The notes under the pieces: generated by a model
What the model saw: only the letters and a program-made list of their open reading frames with translations
Told to the model about the DNA's origin: nothing
Database searches by the model: none
Assembly: GCF_036240795.1 (NCBI RefSeq)
Contig: NZ_CP108454.1
Coordinates: 4,650,001 to 4,714,000 of the forward strand
Origin: Streptomyces sp. NBC_01268
GTDB taxonomy: Bacteria; Actinomycetota; Actinomycetes; Streptomycetales; Streptomycetaceae
Direction: 5' to 3'
DNA length: 64,000 nucleotides
In this document: positions 45,373 through 54,347 of the stretch, piece by piece
Position numbering within the stretch: the stretch's first letter is position 1
How the letters are laid out: the number at the start of each line of letters is the position of its first letter
Made by a program: the position numbers and the translations under genes

Positions 45373-45407
45373 AAGGGCCGTCCGGCGCGGTGCGCGGGAC
45401 GGCCCTT
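45373..45407 (-). terminator. Terminator inside the late region
   Basis: AAGGGCCGTCC (45373-45383) pairs exactly with GGACGGCCCTT (45397-45407). It lies between the last tail gene (ending 45420) and the endolysin gene, so tail and lysis genes may be partly separate units. Confidence 0.75.
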
Positions 45408-45419
45408 GGTGGGGTGGGA

Positions 45420-46136
45420 TCAGGACTGGAAGCCGTACAGGTACCGGGTCATGGCGTACGCGGTCCCGGTGCCGCTGGACACACGGGCCTGAAGCTCGAA
45501 CTCGGCGGTCGCGCCGTACGTGTAAGACGGGATGGCGAACGTGGTGAGCAGGGCTTGCCCGGCCGTGCCGGTCGCCACGATGCTGCCGTTCACGAGGAAT
45601 CGGACCTGCGCGGTGGCGCCGCCGGATGCGGTGAGCTGCGCGTAGACGCGGGCTCGGGGCTGCTGCACGATGCCGGTGGAGCGGCCGACGGTGACGAACG
45701 TGGTGGACGTGGTCGACGGCCACTTGAGGGTGTTCTCCTCCAGCGGGACCGGCAGGGGGATGTACGGGCGGGCGATGCCGCCGGCGACGGTGTCCTCGGC
45801 GAAGATTTCGGCCCCGTTGGCGTCGACGAGCCGGATGGCCTGGGGGACGGTGGCGGGGTTGGTCGGACCTCGGTAGAGGCTGAACGCGATCGTGCCGTTG
45901 TCGCGGCGTACGACGGTGCCGTACTCGTCGGGGTTCTCGTAGATCCGGCCGACGCGGAACATGGTCGCGTTGCCGGAGGGGTGTTGGACGGCGAGGGCGC
46001 CGCCCTGCCCGACAACGACGTCGCCGTTCAGGACCTGGTCGAGGGCGGGGCGAATGTGGGCTCGGCCCTCCAGCATCCGTAGGCGGTTCTCCATGGCCCG
46101 TACGCGGTCGAGGAGGTCTTGGGGGATGGCTGCCAT
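45420..46136 (-). CDS. Minor tail / tail-tip protein
   Basis: A 238-residue protein. A short N-terminal helix (LLDRVRAMENRLRMLEGRA) looks like a trimerisation coiled coil. The rest is beta-rich (VVGQGGALAVQHPSGNATMF, ARVYAQLTASGGATAQVRF), as in receptor-binding tail fibres of actinophages. It is the last gene of the tail module. Function inferred from position and fold pattern. Confidence 0.6.
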   Translation of the reverse strand: MAAIPQDLLDRVRAMENRLRMLEGRAHIRPALDQVLNGDVVVGQGGALAVQHPSGNATMFRVGRIYENPDEYGTVVRRDNGTIAFSLYRGPTNPATVPQAIRLVDANGAEIFAEDTVAGGIARPYIPLPVPLEENTLKWPSTTSTTFVTVGRSTGIVQQPRARVYAQLTASGGATAQVRFLVNGSIVATGTAGQALLTTFAIPSYTYGATAEFELQARVSSGTGTAYAMTRYLYGFQS

Positions 46137-46149
46137 GTGGGAGGGGCTC

Positions 46150-47280
46150 CTAGGCGGTGAGGGGCGCCGCTGGGGCGGCCGGTTCGAGGAGTAGTTCGGC
46201 GGTCTCGGGACGGCCGCGTTCGCTCGGGGTGGTGGCGAGGCCGATCAGCCGATATCGGGTGTCGAGGCCGTCGGGGAACCAGTCGTCGCGGATGCGGAGT
46301 CGGACGGTCGAGCCGAGCAGGCCCGGGGAGATGCCGGAGCCTTCGAGGCGCACGGACACGGTGGGCACCTGTGTGGTGGTCCACGCGCGGGTGAGGTCGG
46401 CGCGCGCGTGCGCGTCTAGGGTCGTCTGTCGCTCGACGCTGCTGTAGTCGCTGGTGCCGTCGAGGCGGGGCCACCCGTCCGGGTCTACGGCCCCGTTGAT
46501 GGACACCGGTGCGGACATCAGCGGGTAGGACGGCGCTGCCTGGTTGCGGTTGGTGGATGCGCCCCGGGAGTGCCAGTGCGTGGCGCGCACGGTGCCGTCC
46601 TCGGGCATCCGGTAGTCGATGATCGGGCCCGGCGAGGAGAGGACCAATTCGGTGCGGCTGCTGCGGATCGTCGGGTAACCGAGCTGCAAGGCTTTCACCC
46701 GGCGGCCGGACGCGTCGCGGTACGTCTGCACCCGCCACTCGAACCCGTTCTCGACGTTGGCGAGCTGGTCGAGGACGTCGCGCACCACGTACAGGTCGTA
46801 TCGGGAGTACGCCCGGTCGCGGAGCACCCCGGATGTCTGCGACCAGTCCATCTCGATCCCGATGTCGCCGCCCTTGGTCGACTGGACCCAGTCGACGATC
46901 TGGCGGGCGATGTCGAGTTGGTCGACGCCGGTCCCGGTCCATCCATCGGAGAGCAGGCGGTGAGCGAGGTAGGAGTCGAACGTCGCGGCCTGAACGGCGA
47001 GGGCCCCCGGCCGGCCCCGGGACGGCGGAGTGATCTCCGTGGTCCACACGATGCCGCCCCACCACACTTCGCCGGCGCGCTCAATCCAGACGGCCGTACG
47101 AGCAGGGATGACGGCCTCGCGTGCACGGCGCGCCATGTCCCGGCCGGCCACGGGGATGGAGAACTGGGCGCCGCCGGTCTTGCCGATGTAGTCGTCGCAC
47201 TTGACGCCCTGCGCGGGCAGGACGTCGAGCACCTGATCGGACCGGAGGTCGCACAGGACGACGCGGTAGAGGCCGCTCAC
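46150..47280 (-). CDS. Minor tail protein (tail hub-like)
   Basis: A 376-residue protein starting GTG at 47280 inside the upstream stop. Features include YRVVLCDLRSDQVLDVLPAQ and VWIERAGEVWWGGIVWTTEI, typical of siphovirus gp37-like hub proteins that sit at the tail tip. It follows the distal-tail-like proteins in gene order. Assignment by position and pattern. Confidence 0.6.
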   Translation of the reverse strand: MSGLYRVVLCDLRSDQVLDVLPAQGVKCDDYIGKTGGAQFSIPVAGRDMARRAREAVIPARTAVWIERAGEVWWGGIVWTTEITPPSRGRPGALAVQAATFDSYLAHRLLSDGWTGTGVDQLDIARQIVDWVQSTKGGDIGIEMDWSQTSGVLRDRAYSRYDLYVVRDVLDQLANVENGFEWRVQTYRDASGRRVKALQLGYPTIRSSRTELVLSSPGPIIDYRMPEDGTVRATHWHSRGASTNRNQAAPSYPLMSAPVSINGAVDPDGWPRLDGTSDYSSVERQTTLDAHARADLTRAWTTTQVPTVSVRLEGSGISPGLLGSTVRLRIRDDWFPDGLDTRYRLIGLATTPSERGRPETAELLLEPAAPAAPLTA

Positions 47281-48353
47281 GCAGGACCCTGCCAGATCAG
47301 GGAGGCGCGGCTGTAGCTGGACGGAATGCCCGTGAGGGCGGCTCCGCTGAAAATGGTCATCTCGACGTAGTCGCCTGCGGCCAGGACGAGCGGGAGGCCG
47401 TCCGCTGTGCCCTGTCCGCCGGACGACGACGGCTGATAGCTCATCTGGATCGCGTTGTTCTCGTCGCCGTTCACCCGTGCCCGGGTGCGGGCCAGGGTGG
47501 CGCCGCTCGGCCATGTCTGCTGCGCGTAGAAGATGTACTGTCCGGCGACCGGGGCGACCAGTCGAGACGGCTGAGCGGCCGACCACATGACGGTGTCCGT
47601 GCGGGCCGTGGCCTGGGACCACTGGATCGCCGTGTACGTGTTCGCGGACAGGGCATAGGTGCCGGTCTTCGTGACGGAGCAGTAGTGCCGCTCTTCGGTC
47701 GGCAGCCACGATGAACCGTTCCATCGCTCGATGCCGCGTCCGCCGTCGCGGTACTGGCCTGGGTAGGCGCCCTGCGCTGTGGGCGCACCGACCAGGATTC
47801 CGCCGACGGCGACGGTGCCGGTGCGGCGGTCCGTCATCGTGCCCCAGTCGACACCCCCGGTGCCCGCGCTCGCGCCGGCCGGTACGCGGACGTGGGCGAG
47901 GGGGATCGAGGCGGGCGGGACGGTGGGCACGATGGGAGTTCCGGCAGGGGCGCCCTGGATGATCTCGATGGCGCCCTTGGTGTCGGCGCCGCCGTCGACG
48001 GCTGCGTCGTAGATCCGGAGCACGACGAGATCGATGCGCGGGTTGGCCGCGTTGCCGTCCCCGAACGTGAGGGTCATGGCAGCGTCGAGGCTGACGGGGT
48101 AGGCGCCGGCCGTCTCGCTCGACTGGACCAGGGCGCGCCCGGGCGCCACGGACGCGGTCATGGTGCCGGTGGGGGTGACGGCGAGGCCGGCGAGGAGGGT
48201 GGCGCCGCCGGTCGAGCCGGGGATCACCCCGGAGAGGGACGAGAGGCGGCCGGCCGGAGTGAGGGTGCCGAGCGGGGCGAGGCGAGTGTCGGCGCGGGTC
48301 TGTCCGCCGGCGCTGTCGCCCCTGTTGGTCAGCCATGCGGGACGTACGGGCAT
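47277..48353 (-). CDS. Minor tail / baseplate-type protein
   Basis: A 358-residue protein. Its N-terminal half (RLDVLVLRIYDAAVDG-like NPRIDLVVLRIYDAAVDG, IEIIQGAPAGTPIVPTVPP, DRRTGT) resembles actinophage minor tail proteins annotated with a receptor or fibre attachment role. The C-terminal ~140 residues (SVTKTGTYALSANTYTAIQW) form a C1q/TNF-like beta-sandwich pattern, suggesting host binding. The exact role is not known. Confidence 0.6.
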   Translation of the reverse strand: MPVRPAWLTNRGDSAGGQTRADTRLAPLGTLTPAGRLSSLSGVIPGSTGGATLLAGLAVTPTGTMTASVAPGRALVQSSETAGAYPVSLDAAMTLTFGDGNAANPRIDLVVLRIYDAAVDGGADTKGAIEIIQGAPAGTPIVPTVPPASIPLAHVRVPAGASAGTGGVDWGTMTDRRTGTVAVGGILVGAPTAQGAYPGQYRDGGRGIERWNGSSWLPTEERHYCSVTKTGTYALSANTYTAIQWSQATARTDTVMWSAAQPSRLVAPVAGQYIFYAQQTWPSGATLARTRARVNGDENNAIQMSYQPSSSGGQGTADGLPLVLAAGDYVEMTIFSGAALTGIPSSYSRASLIWQGPA

Positions 48354-48366
48354 GGGGGAGTCCTTC

Positions 48367-49263
48367 CTACCAGTGGGCGGAGCGCCATTCGATGGCGCAT
48401 CGGGCGGCGGCCGAGTACGTCTCGGCGCGGTACGAGAGAGAGGTGGTGCCGGGGGCGAGGGTGAACGCGGCCTCGGGCACGCTGCGGGTCGTCGCGGTGT
48501 AGAGGCGGGATCCGGCCCCGTTCAGGGTCACGGTCCCGGCGTGGGTGTCGACGACAAGCTGATCGCCAGCTTCGAGGGTGATGTCGTACTCAAGGGTCCG
48601 GCCGTCCTCCTGGGTGAGGCGTGGCATGGTCACGGGGCCGGTAAACGCGATGGTCGGCGAGGTCTCGGCGTCGCCGTCGACGAGGACGTTGACGTTGCCG
48701 GACACACCGCCGGCTCCCCAGTGGAGGCCGTCGGTCCATTCGAGGCCGGTCCCCCCGGCCCATTCGAGGCCCGGCTCGGGCGCCGGGAGGCCGGTTTCGA
48801 CGTGGTGCTCGTCTACGCCGTACCGGCGGGGGTCGGACGCCTCCCACTGGATCGCGGCGCCGAGGATCGTCCCGACCGTGTAGCCGGCGGCGACGGGGAC
48901 GTTGCGGCGGATGGCGCGCGCGTTGACGAGCAGGGGCCCGCGCTCGTCGAGCCACACGACGAGCGGCACCTCGTCGAGGCGCGGCACCGTGGCGGCGTTC
49001 AGCGCGGCGACGGCTCGGCCGATCTCGTCGCGGCGGGCCCGCACCATCAGATCGAGGCCGATGGTGCGGGTCTGAGCGAGCAGCATCCCCGGGTAGGCGC
49101 CGTGCCCGTCCGGGCGGAGAGCCGAGGAGGAATCGAGCGAGGGGAGTTCTTCCCACCCGGTCAACGTCTTCCATCGGTATGGGGTGTCGGCGCCGAGCAG
49201 GAGGTCGCCGTACTGGATCTGTCCGGGGCGGGTGATCAGGCTCCCGAGGTCAGTGGCTCCCAT
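48367..49263 (-). CDS. Phage tail protein (Dit-like / siphovirus tail component)
   Basis: A 298-residue protein directly downstream of the tape measure gene, where distal tail proteins are encoded. It contains TRPGQIQYGDLLLG, QTRTIGLDLMVRARRDEIG and LEYDITLEAGDQLVVDTHAG, the typical Sipho_tail two-domain layout. The start is ATG 49263, 2 bases after the tape measure stop; a GTG at 49269 is an alternative. Confidence 0.7.
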   Translation of the reverse strand: MGATDLGSLITRPGQIQYGDLLLGADTPYRWKTLTGWEELPSLDSSSALRPDGHGAYPGMLLAQTRTIGLDLMVRARRDEIGRAVAALNAATVPRLDEVPLVVWLDERGPLLVNARAIRRNVPVAAGYTVGTILGAAIQWEASDPRRYGVDEHHVETGLPAPEPGLEWAGGTGLEWTDGLHWGAGGVSGNVNVLVDGDAETSPTIAFTGPVTMPRLTQEDGRTLEYDITLEAGDQLVVDTHAGTVTLNGAGSRLYTATTRSVPEAAFTLAPGTTSLSYRAETYSAAARCAIEWRSAHW

Positions 49264-49265
49264 GA

Positions 49266-51683
49266 TCACCCCCGTCCCTTCGACGCCCATTCGAGCGCCC
49301 TGGCGTTGTCGTCCGGGCTGCCGTTCTCGGCGGCGTGCCAGTGCTCAATGTGGAGGCGGGCGCCCGGCGCGGTACCGCCGGCGAGCCCGTACGGCGCGGT
49401 GCCTGCGAGGGCGGGCGCGCCCATGCCGCCGAACTGCGGGAGGTCGGGGCTCGGGACGAGGGTCTGCATGGCGCGGGCGACCATGCCCTTGGTGCGGTCG
49501 ATGCCTCGGACGAGACCCGGGGGGATCCAACGGCCGATCTTGGCCATGACGCGGCTCGGCGAGGCGATGCCGAGGGCCTTCGCGATCGGCCCCGGGACCA
49601 TGCTCTTGGCGAACGACATGAGCTGACCCTTGAGCCAACTACCCATCTGTTTCACGCCGTTGACGAGACCTCGGACGAGGTCCTTGCCCTTGTCGACGAG
49701 CAGGTCGCGGAGACTGCCGAGCCCGTTTGTGATCATGTTCGGTAGGCCGCGAACCCACGCGAGGAGGTCGGACCCCTTCTGGATCACGCCGGCTTTCAGC
49801 TGGTCCCAGTGTTTGATCACCCGGCCGACGATCGTCCAGTTCAGGAAGAAGTCGGCGATCTTCCCGGGCAGGGCCTTGACCCATTCCACGGTGGCATTCC
49901 ACACGCGCTGAGTGCCGGTCTTGATGGCGTCCCAGTGCTTGATGATCGCCCCGAGGATCGTCCACTTCATGAACCAGTCGACGATGGCCCGGCCGAACTC
50001 CGTCAGCTTGTTCCAGATCCAGTCCCATGCCTTCTTCGATGCCGCAACGATGTCGTCCCAGTACTTGATGATCAGTACGACGAGACCGACCACGGCGGCG
50101 ATCAGGAGGCCGATGGGGCCCATGGCGATGAGCCACGCGCCAGCCATCCGGGCTGCCTGGATGAGCGACTGCGTGCCCATGAGGATCCACTGACCGACGA
50201 CGATGGCCCCGGCCGCGATGGCGCGGGCGCCCATGGCGACCCAACCGCCGATCGTGGCCCATGACGACGCCACCTGTGTTGCGGCCGAGGTCACGGACGC
50301 GGTTCCGGTGGTGATCCACCCGGTGACCACTGCGGTGGCCGTGATGCCCTGCTGGATCGCCCACTGAATCAGGGCGGGCAGGATCGCCACCGTGATCACG
50401 GTGGCGATGCTCAGGAAGACGCCGGAGTTGTCTGCGATGAACTGGCCGGCGGCGCCGATCGCCCCGCCGATCGCGACGGCCGCGTCGGCTCCGGCCATGA
50501 GCGCGGGCACGACGTAGGCGCCGATCACGTCGACGACACCTTGCATGAGCCCGCGCTTGAACGCTTCGAACCTGTGCGCTGCGGTGTCGCGCATCATGTT
50601 GCCGGCGGCGTCGGTGGCTCCCTCGACCTTGCCGAGGGCGGACACCGCGTTGGAGGGGTCGAGGCCGAGGATGGCTTTCTGCATGTCCTCGGCCTTGGTG
50701 CCGAACAGGCCGATCGCAATCTCGGACTGCTTCGCCGGGTCCTTGACGGCCCTCAGCCGGTCCATGACCTGGTCCAGCGCGGCGCCGGCCTTCGGCCCGC
50801 CCTCCTGGAATACCTTCTGCATCTGCTCGCCGTTCAGGCCAAGGGCCTTGAAACTCTCGGCGGTCGACTCGCCCATGCCCTGGGCGAGGAGGGTGAACTC
50901 CTTCAACGCGTCGGCGACCGTGTCCGCGTCGCGGGCGCCGCCCTGGAGCCCCTGGGAGAGCAGGCCCATAGCGGTCTCGGCGTCGAGGCCGAGCTGACGG
51001 AACTCCGTCGGGTACTCGGCGAACGTGTCCAACAGGTCTTCGGCGACGTCCACGCCGCTCTGTGCGCCGCGCGTGAGGACGTCGAGGGCCTCCTCGGCGG
51101 AGTCGGCAAGACCGTTCTTCATCATCGTGCCGACGGCCCGGGTGACCTTGGAGACGTCCTCGCCCATGACGGCGGCGGTGTCGGCGACGCGGCGGCCCAG
51201 CGTCGACATCTGCTCTTCGGTCGCCTCGGGCGGGAGCAGGCCGCCCCTGGCGATGCCCTTGATGATCTCGGCGCCTTCCTCGACCGACTCGACGATCGCG
51301 CCGGCATACAGGTCGCCAGCGACGTCGCCGTACTTCTTCGCCTCAGGTCCGGTCGCGCCGAGCTGGGCGCCGAGGTTGGCCTCGATCTGCCCTTGCTGCA
51401 TGGCCTCGGAGATACCGACCATGAGCGCGGCCCCGACGGCCGCGCCGACGGCGGCCCACCCGAACGCGGCGAGGGCGCCGCTTCCCTGCTCGGCTCCCTG
51501 GTCGGCGCCGCCCTCGATGCCTTCGGCGAGGGCGTCTCCTGCTTCGGCTCCGGCCTGCTCGGCCTCGGACACGATGCTGTCTCCGGTGCGGGCCATGGCG
51601 GCTTCCGTGCGCTGCATTCCGGCGCGTGCCTCGGAGTCGTCGACGCTGATGGTGGCGAGCAGCTCGCCTACAGTCAGTGCCAC
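49266..51683 (-). CDS. Tail tape measure protein
   Basis: An 805-residue protein. The N-terminus is helical and Ala/Glu-rich (ATISVDDSEARAGMQRTEAA). A TP901-type tape-measure domain follows (MGEDVSKVTRAVGTMMKNGLADSAEEALDVL in parts, GLSQGLQGGARDADTVADAL-like). The middle has several hydrophobic segments (VATVITVAILPALIQWAI, IGLLIAAVVGLVVLIIKYW) and repeated Trp-rich units (LSIWDDIVA, WAMKWTILGAIIKHWDAI-type). It sets tail length and is ejected with DNA. It is preceded by the G/GT frameshift pair, as is usual. Confidence 0.9.
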   Translation of the reverse strand: MALTVGELLATISVDDSEARAGMQRTEAAMARTGDSIVSEAEQAGAEAGDALAEGIEGGADQGAEQGSGALAAFGWAAVGAAVGAALMVGISEAMQQGQIEANLGAQLGATGPEAKKYGDVAGDLYAGAIVESVEEGAEIIKGIARGGLLPPEATEEQMSTLGRRVADTAAVMGEDVSKVTRAVGTMMKNGLADSAEEALDVLTRGAQSGVDVAEDLLDTFAEYPTEFRQLGLDAETAMGLLSQGLQGGARDADTVADALKEFTLLAQGMGESTAESFKALGLNGEQMQKVFQEGGPKAGAALDQVMDRLRAVKDPAKQSEIAIGLFGTKAEDMQKAILGLDPSNAVSALGKVEGATDAAGNMMRDTAAHRFEAFKRGLMQGVVDVIGAYVVPALMAGADAAVAIGGAIGAAGQFIADNSGVFLSIATVITVAILPALIQWAIQQGITATAVVTGWITTGTASVTSAATQVASSWATIGGWVAMGARAIAAGAIVVGQWILMGTQSLIQAARMAGAWLIAMGPIGLLIAAVVGLVVLIIKYWDDIVAASKKAWDWIWNKLTEFGRAIVDWFMKWTILGAIIKHWDAIKTGTQRVWNATVEWVKALPGKIADFFLNWTIVGRVIKHWDQLKAGVIQKGSDLLAWVRGLPNMITNGLGSLRDLLVDKGKDLVRGLVNGVKQMGSWLKGQLMSFAKSMVPGPIAKALGIASPSRVMAKIGRWIPPGLVRGIDRTKGMVARAMQTLVPSPDLPQFGGMGAPALAGTAPYGLAGGTAPGARLHIEHWHAAENGSPDDNARALEWASKGRG

Positions 51684-51737
51684 GCCGGATCACCTCCCAT
51701 CGGGGGTCATCCGGCGCGGTGCCGGGGGTGCTTGGGT

Positions 51738-52393
51738 TCAGCCGGCGGGGTTGCCGGTGAGGGCCGCGATTTCGGCCGGATCGGTGACGCGGCGCGGTGT
51801 CTTCTGCCATGCGCGGGCGAACCGTGACTCGGGGGAGAGACCGCCGATCAGGACCAGGAAGCGGCGCGTGGACAGGGCGGCGACCCCTTCGGCGGCGAGG
51901 CCGTACTCGCGGGCGAGGTCAGCCTCGACGGCCGTCCAGTTGGTCAGGATCGCTTCCCAGAACTCCCGGCCTTCGGCTTCTTCTTGGTCCGCCGGGCCGC
52001 CCGGTTCGGGCCCGGAGCTTTTCCCGCAGCCTCCTCCGCGTACAGCTCGGCGGCGCGCTCCATCGAGACCTTGCCCGGGGAGCGGATCGCGGCGGCCGAC
52101 CAGATCAGGAGGATTCCGAGCTGCTTGTCGGTGAGACCGTGTTCGGCCCACTCGTCGAGGACGTCTCCGCCGTAGAGCGCGGTCAGCATCCGGCGGACGT
52201 CGTTGGGGTCCTCGGACGCCTGGAGCCGTTCGGCCTGGAGCGTGAACAGTATGGGGAGGGACTCCGGCAGCGTGTACGTCTGGCCGAACAGGGCGAGGGC
52301 CTGGCGCGGCTGCTGCTCGGCCTGCTCGGCGAAGAACGCATCGAAGTCGGCCGTCTTGGGCGCGTGCTCGATGTCGATGTCGGGGTCGGTCAC
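51738..52393 (-). CDS. Tail assembly chaperone GT (product of -1 frameshift)
   Basis: A ~218-residue fusion made when ribosomes slip back one base at GGGAAAA (minus strand, 52025 to 52019). It consists of the first ~125 residues of the G protein followed by a second domain in the -1 frame (SSGPEPGGPADQEEAEGREF, NWTAVEADLAREYGLAAEGV, ending TGNPAG). The second domain has no start of its own near the junction. G/GT pairs help to load the tape measure during tail assembly; position between tail tube and tape measure genes fits. Confidence 0.85.
51944..52393 (-). CDS. Tail assembly chaperone G
   Basis: A 149-residue protein, acidic and helical at the start (TDPDIDIEHAPKTADFDAFF, RQALALFGQTYTLPESLPIL) with a basic end (RRTKKKPKAGSSGKRS). 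It is the unshifted product of the frameshift cassette. GTG 52393 overlaps the tail tube stop (GTGA). Its helical domain with EDPNDVRRMLTALYGGDVLDEW is the typical actinophage chaperone pattern. Confidence 0.85.
   Translation of the reverse strand: MTDPDIDIEHAPKTADFDAFFAEQAEQQPRQALALFGQTYTLPESLPILFTLQAERLQASEDPNDVRRMLTALYGGDVLDEWAEHGLTDKQLGILLIWSAAAIRSPGKVSMERAAELYAEEAAGKAPGPNRAARRTKKKPKAGSSGKRS
52019..52025 (-). other. Slippery heptamer GGGAAAA for programmed -1 frameshift
   Basis: On the minus strand the zero frame reads GCG GGA AAA GCT, so the heptamer G GGA AAA fits X-XXY-YYZ exactly. Slipping by -1 joins the G frame to the open frame that continues to 51738. The site lies 76-82 bases before the zero-frame stop. 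Confidence 0.85.
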
Positions 52394-52860
52394 GGGGTCA
52401 CCACCGCAGAGGTCGGCAGACCGGACCGGCGGAACGTCGCGGACCACGACGTCTTTTCATTGGTTCCGCCGGACTGTTCGCCCGGGGTCATCGTGGCGTC
52501 CCAGATCGCCCACGCGGTCTGCGTCTCGTGCCGGTAGCGGATCTGGTTGTGCGAGTCGATGCCGAGACGCGGCGCCCAGTCCTCGTCGATGTACGCCTGC
52601 CCGACGTCGCGGGCCTTCGTGGTCTTGTTGATGCGGTACTGACCTTCGAGGGTGATGCTCGCGCCACGCTGCATCACGTCCTCCTCGTACGCGCCGTCGC
52701 TCTCGAACGCGGTGGTTTCGGCGACCTCCTCGTTCTCGCCGGGGCTGAGCGACCAGGACGTGAGACCGGCGATCGGGAGCCACGTCTCGGTGCTGGCGTC
52801 GGCGTCCTCGACCTCGAAGATCCAGCCGCGCGCGTCGATAGACCTGCTGTTGCCCGCCAT
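52390..52860 (-). CDS. Major tail (tube) protein
   Basis: A 156-residue beta-rich protein (DARGWIFEVEDADA, TSWSLSPGENEEVAETTAFE, ASITLEGQYRINKTTKARD), matching phage tail-tube proteins in size and in position upstream of the G/GT pair. It would polymerise around the tape measure to form the non-contractile tail. Confidence 0.75.
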   Translation of the reverse strand: MAGNSRSIDARGWIFEVEDADASTETWLPIAGLTSWSLSPGENEEVAETTAFESDGAYEEDVMQRGASITLEGQYRINKTTKARDVGQAYIDEDWAPRLGIDSHNQIRYRHETQTAWAIWDATMTPGEQSGGTNEKTSWSATFRRSGLPTSAVVTP

Positions 52861-52872
52861 GGGCGGACCTCC

Positions 52873-53289
52873 TTACGGGGTGGGGGTGGGGGCGGCCGTG
52901 GCGACGTCGTAGTTGGTGACGTGCTCGTGACGGCCGTTGCTGTCGGCGCCCATGGGCGCGGGGATGCCGCGTGCGGCGATCAGGACGGCCCATGTGCCGT
53001 CGGGGAGCTGGGTTCCGGTGAGCCCGTGGAGCGCGGCGTAGATGGCCTGCGCGCGGGCGCGGGAGACGCGGGGGTCGGGGCCGCCTCGGACGCGGACCTG
53101 TAGGCGCTGGTCGGTGTCGTCGTCGCGGGCCTGCTGCGGGCCCGCGTCGTACAGGGCGAGGGACACGGCCCGGTCCGGGGCGGGTGGCATCGTCTCGACG
53201 AACGTGTCGCCCGTGACGCCGGCGGGGTCGTAGGTGAGCAGCCCCTCGGCGGCGAGGTACCGGGCGATGCCGTCGAGGAGGTCAGCCAC
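52873..53289 (-). CDS. Tail terminator / minor capsid-type connector protein
   Basis: A 138-residue protein with an N-terminal helix (LLDGIARYLAAEGLLTYDP) and alternating strands (AVSLALYDAGPQQARDD, RLQVRVRGGPDPRVSRARA), the pattern of phage minor capsid or tail-terminator proteins that cap the tail tube. Placed just before the tube gene; overlaps the upstream gene by 8 bases. Confidence 0.65.
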   Translation of the reverse strand: MADLLDGIARYLAAEGLLTYDPAGVTGDTFVETMPPAPDRAVSLALYDAGPQQARDDDTDQRLQVRVRGGPDPRVSRARAQAIYAALHGLTGTQLPDGTWAVLIAARGIPAPMGADSNGRHEHVTNYDVATAAPTPTP

Positions 53290-53632
53290 GGAGGGCCCGC
53301 CTCACCTGGGCGGCGATGATCTCGTTGATCGGCCCGGCCTGCTCGACGAGCGGGCGTTCGAGGTACTTCGCGGTGCGGCCGGCGTCGTGCCGCAGGTCCA
53401 TGTCCTCGTGCTGACGGACGGCGTACGGCGTGTCGAAGCTGACGCCGGCGGTGAGCGTGGCCTCGTCGACGGACGCGACCCCGGAGCGTTCGAGGGTCGC
53501 CTCCTCGATCGGGACGACGCGGCGGGCCTCGCCGAGGAGGTGTTCGGCGCCGAGACGGAGCCCGAGCAGGGCGCCGGCGCGTTCGGCGGCGAGGATGGCG
53601 GCGCCGTTCCATCGGATCCGGGCACGGCTCAT
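53282..53632 (-). CDS. HK97 gp10-like connector protein
   Basis: A 116-residue protein: a basic helical start (SRARIRWNGAAILAAERAGA), LLGEARRVVPIEEATLERSG, and a strand region (DEATLTAGVSFDTPYAVRQHEDMD) typical of gp10-like proteins (VDTGRLR...Y.V.QE pattern). It joins head and tail. ATG 53632 overlaps the upstream stop. Confidence 0.7.
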   Translation of the reverse strand: MSRARIRWNGAAILAAERAGALLGLRLGAEHLLGEARRVVPIEEATLERSGVASVDEATLTAGVSFDTPYAVRQHEDMDLRHDAGRTAKYLERPLVEQAGPINEIIAAQVRRALRG

Positions 53633-53949
53633 TCGCACATCACCTCCAGTGACTCCGGCACCGGTAGGCCCGGCGCGGTGTGATGGGCGGCCGACAGGGC
53701 GCGCGTGCGGCGGCCGGACGGCAGGGTGATGCGGGACTCGGCCGGACAGTGGGTGTCCGGCGCGGTGATGACCTGCGCGGTGGAGATGACCTCGCGGCCC
53801 TCGCGGTCCCGCACGGTGCGCACCTGTTCGGCGACCATGGCGGGCACGTCTGGGACGGGCGGGCCGTACTGCGGGCCGTACGCGGAGTCGCCGACGTACG
53901 GCTCGATCGTGACGCGGTGGCGGAGCAGCCACGGGGGGACGCGGGTCAC
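53629..53949 (-). CDS. Head closure / head-tail connector protein
   Basis: A 106-residue protein starting GTG at 53949 (overlapping GTGA). The core (RHRVTIEPYVGDSAYGPQYG, VRTVRDREGREVISTAQVI, LPSGRRTRALSAAHHTAPGL) has the small beta-barrel pattern of head-closure proteins (SPP1 gp16/HK97 gp7-like). Function inferred from position. Confidence 0.65.
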   Translation of the reverse strand: MTRVPPWLLRHRVTIEPYVGDSAYGPQYGPPVPDVPAMVAEQVRTVRDREGREVISTAQVITAPDTHCPAESRITLPSGRRTRALSAAHHTAPGLPVPESLEVMCE

Positions 53950-54344
53950 TGGATCACCCCCGGGAGCAGGCCGGCGCGCGTGAGGTAGCGGTACGCCTGC
54001 GGGCCGAGGTCGACGTTTCCGGCGCCGGTCCCGCCGGCGGCCTGCTGCGGGCCGGACATCGACACGGGGCCGATAGCCACGGACGACCAGCGGCCAGCGG
54101 CGCCGGTGCCGGTGTCGCCGGTCTCCTCCCGGTAGGCCACCTGCGCACAGGTGGCGTCGGCGAGGGCCTGAACGACGGCCGGGTCGGTCGGCATCCCTGC
54201 GACGTCGACGGCGTAAACGGCGGTCAACAGGCCGTCGTCGACGTCCTCGGACGCCCGGGTGAGCAGCCGTTCGGCGTCCGGCGGTGCGGGCTTGCCGGTC
54301 CACTCCGTGAGCTGCTCGGGGGTGGCGTAGACGCGGCGAGTCAT
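53946..54344 (-). CDS. Head-tail adaptor protein (gp6-like)
   Basis: A 132-residue helical protein: YATPEQLTEWTGKPAPPDAE, LLTRASEDVDDGLLTAVYAV and ALADATCAQVAYREETGDTG match the Phage_connect_1/gp6-like adaptor that docks on the portal ring. It lies between the capsid region and other connectors. Confidence 0.7.
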   Translation of the reverse strand: MTRRVYATPEQLTEWTGKPAPPDAERLLTRASEDVDDGLLTAVYAVDVAGMPTDPAVVQALADATCAQVAYREETGDTGTGAAGRWSSVAIGPVSMSGPQQAAGGTGAGNVDLGPQAYRYLTRAGLLPGVIQ

Positions 54345-54347
54345 CGG

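Noticed and set aside
51944..51990. AAG AAG AAG run as the -1 slippery site of the tail chaperone genes.
   Set aside because: It does not fit X-XXY-YYZ, whereas GGGAAAA upstream (52019-52025) fits exactly and keeps the second frame open throughout.
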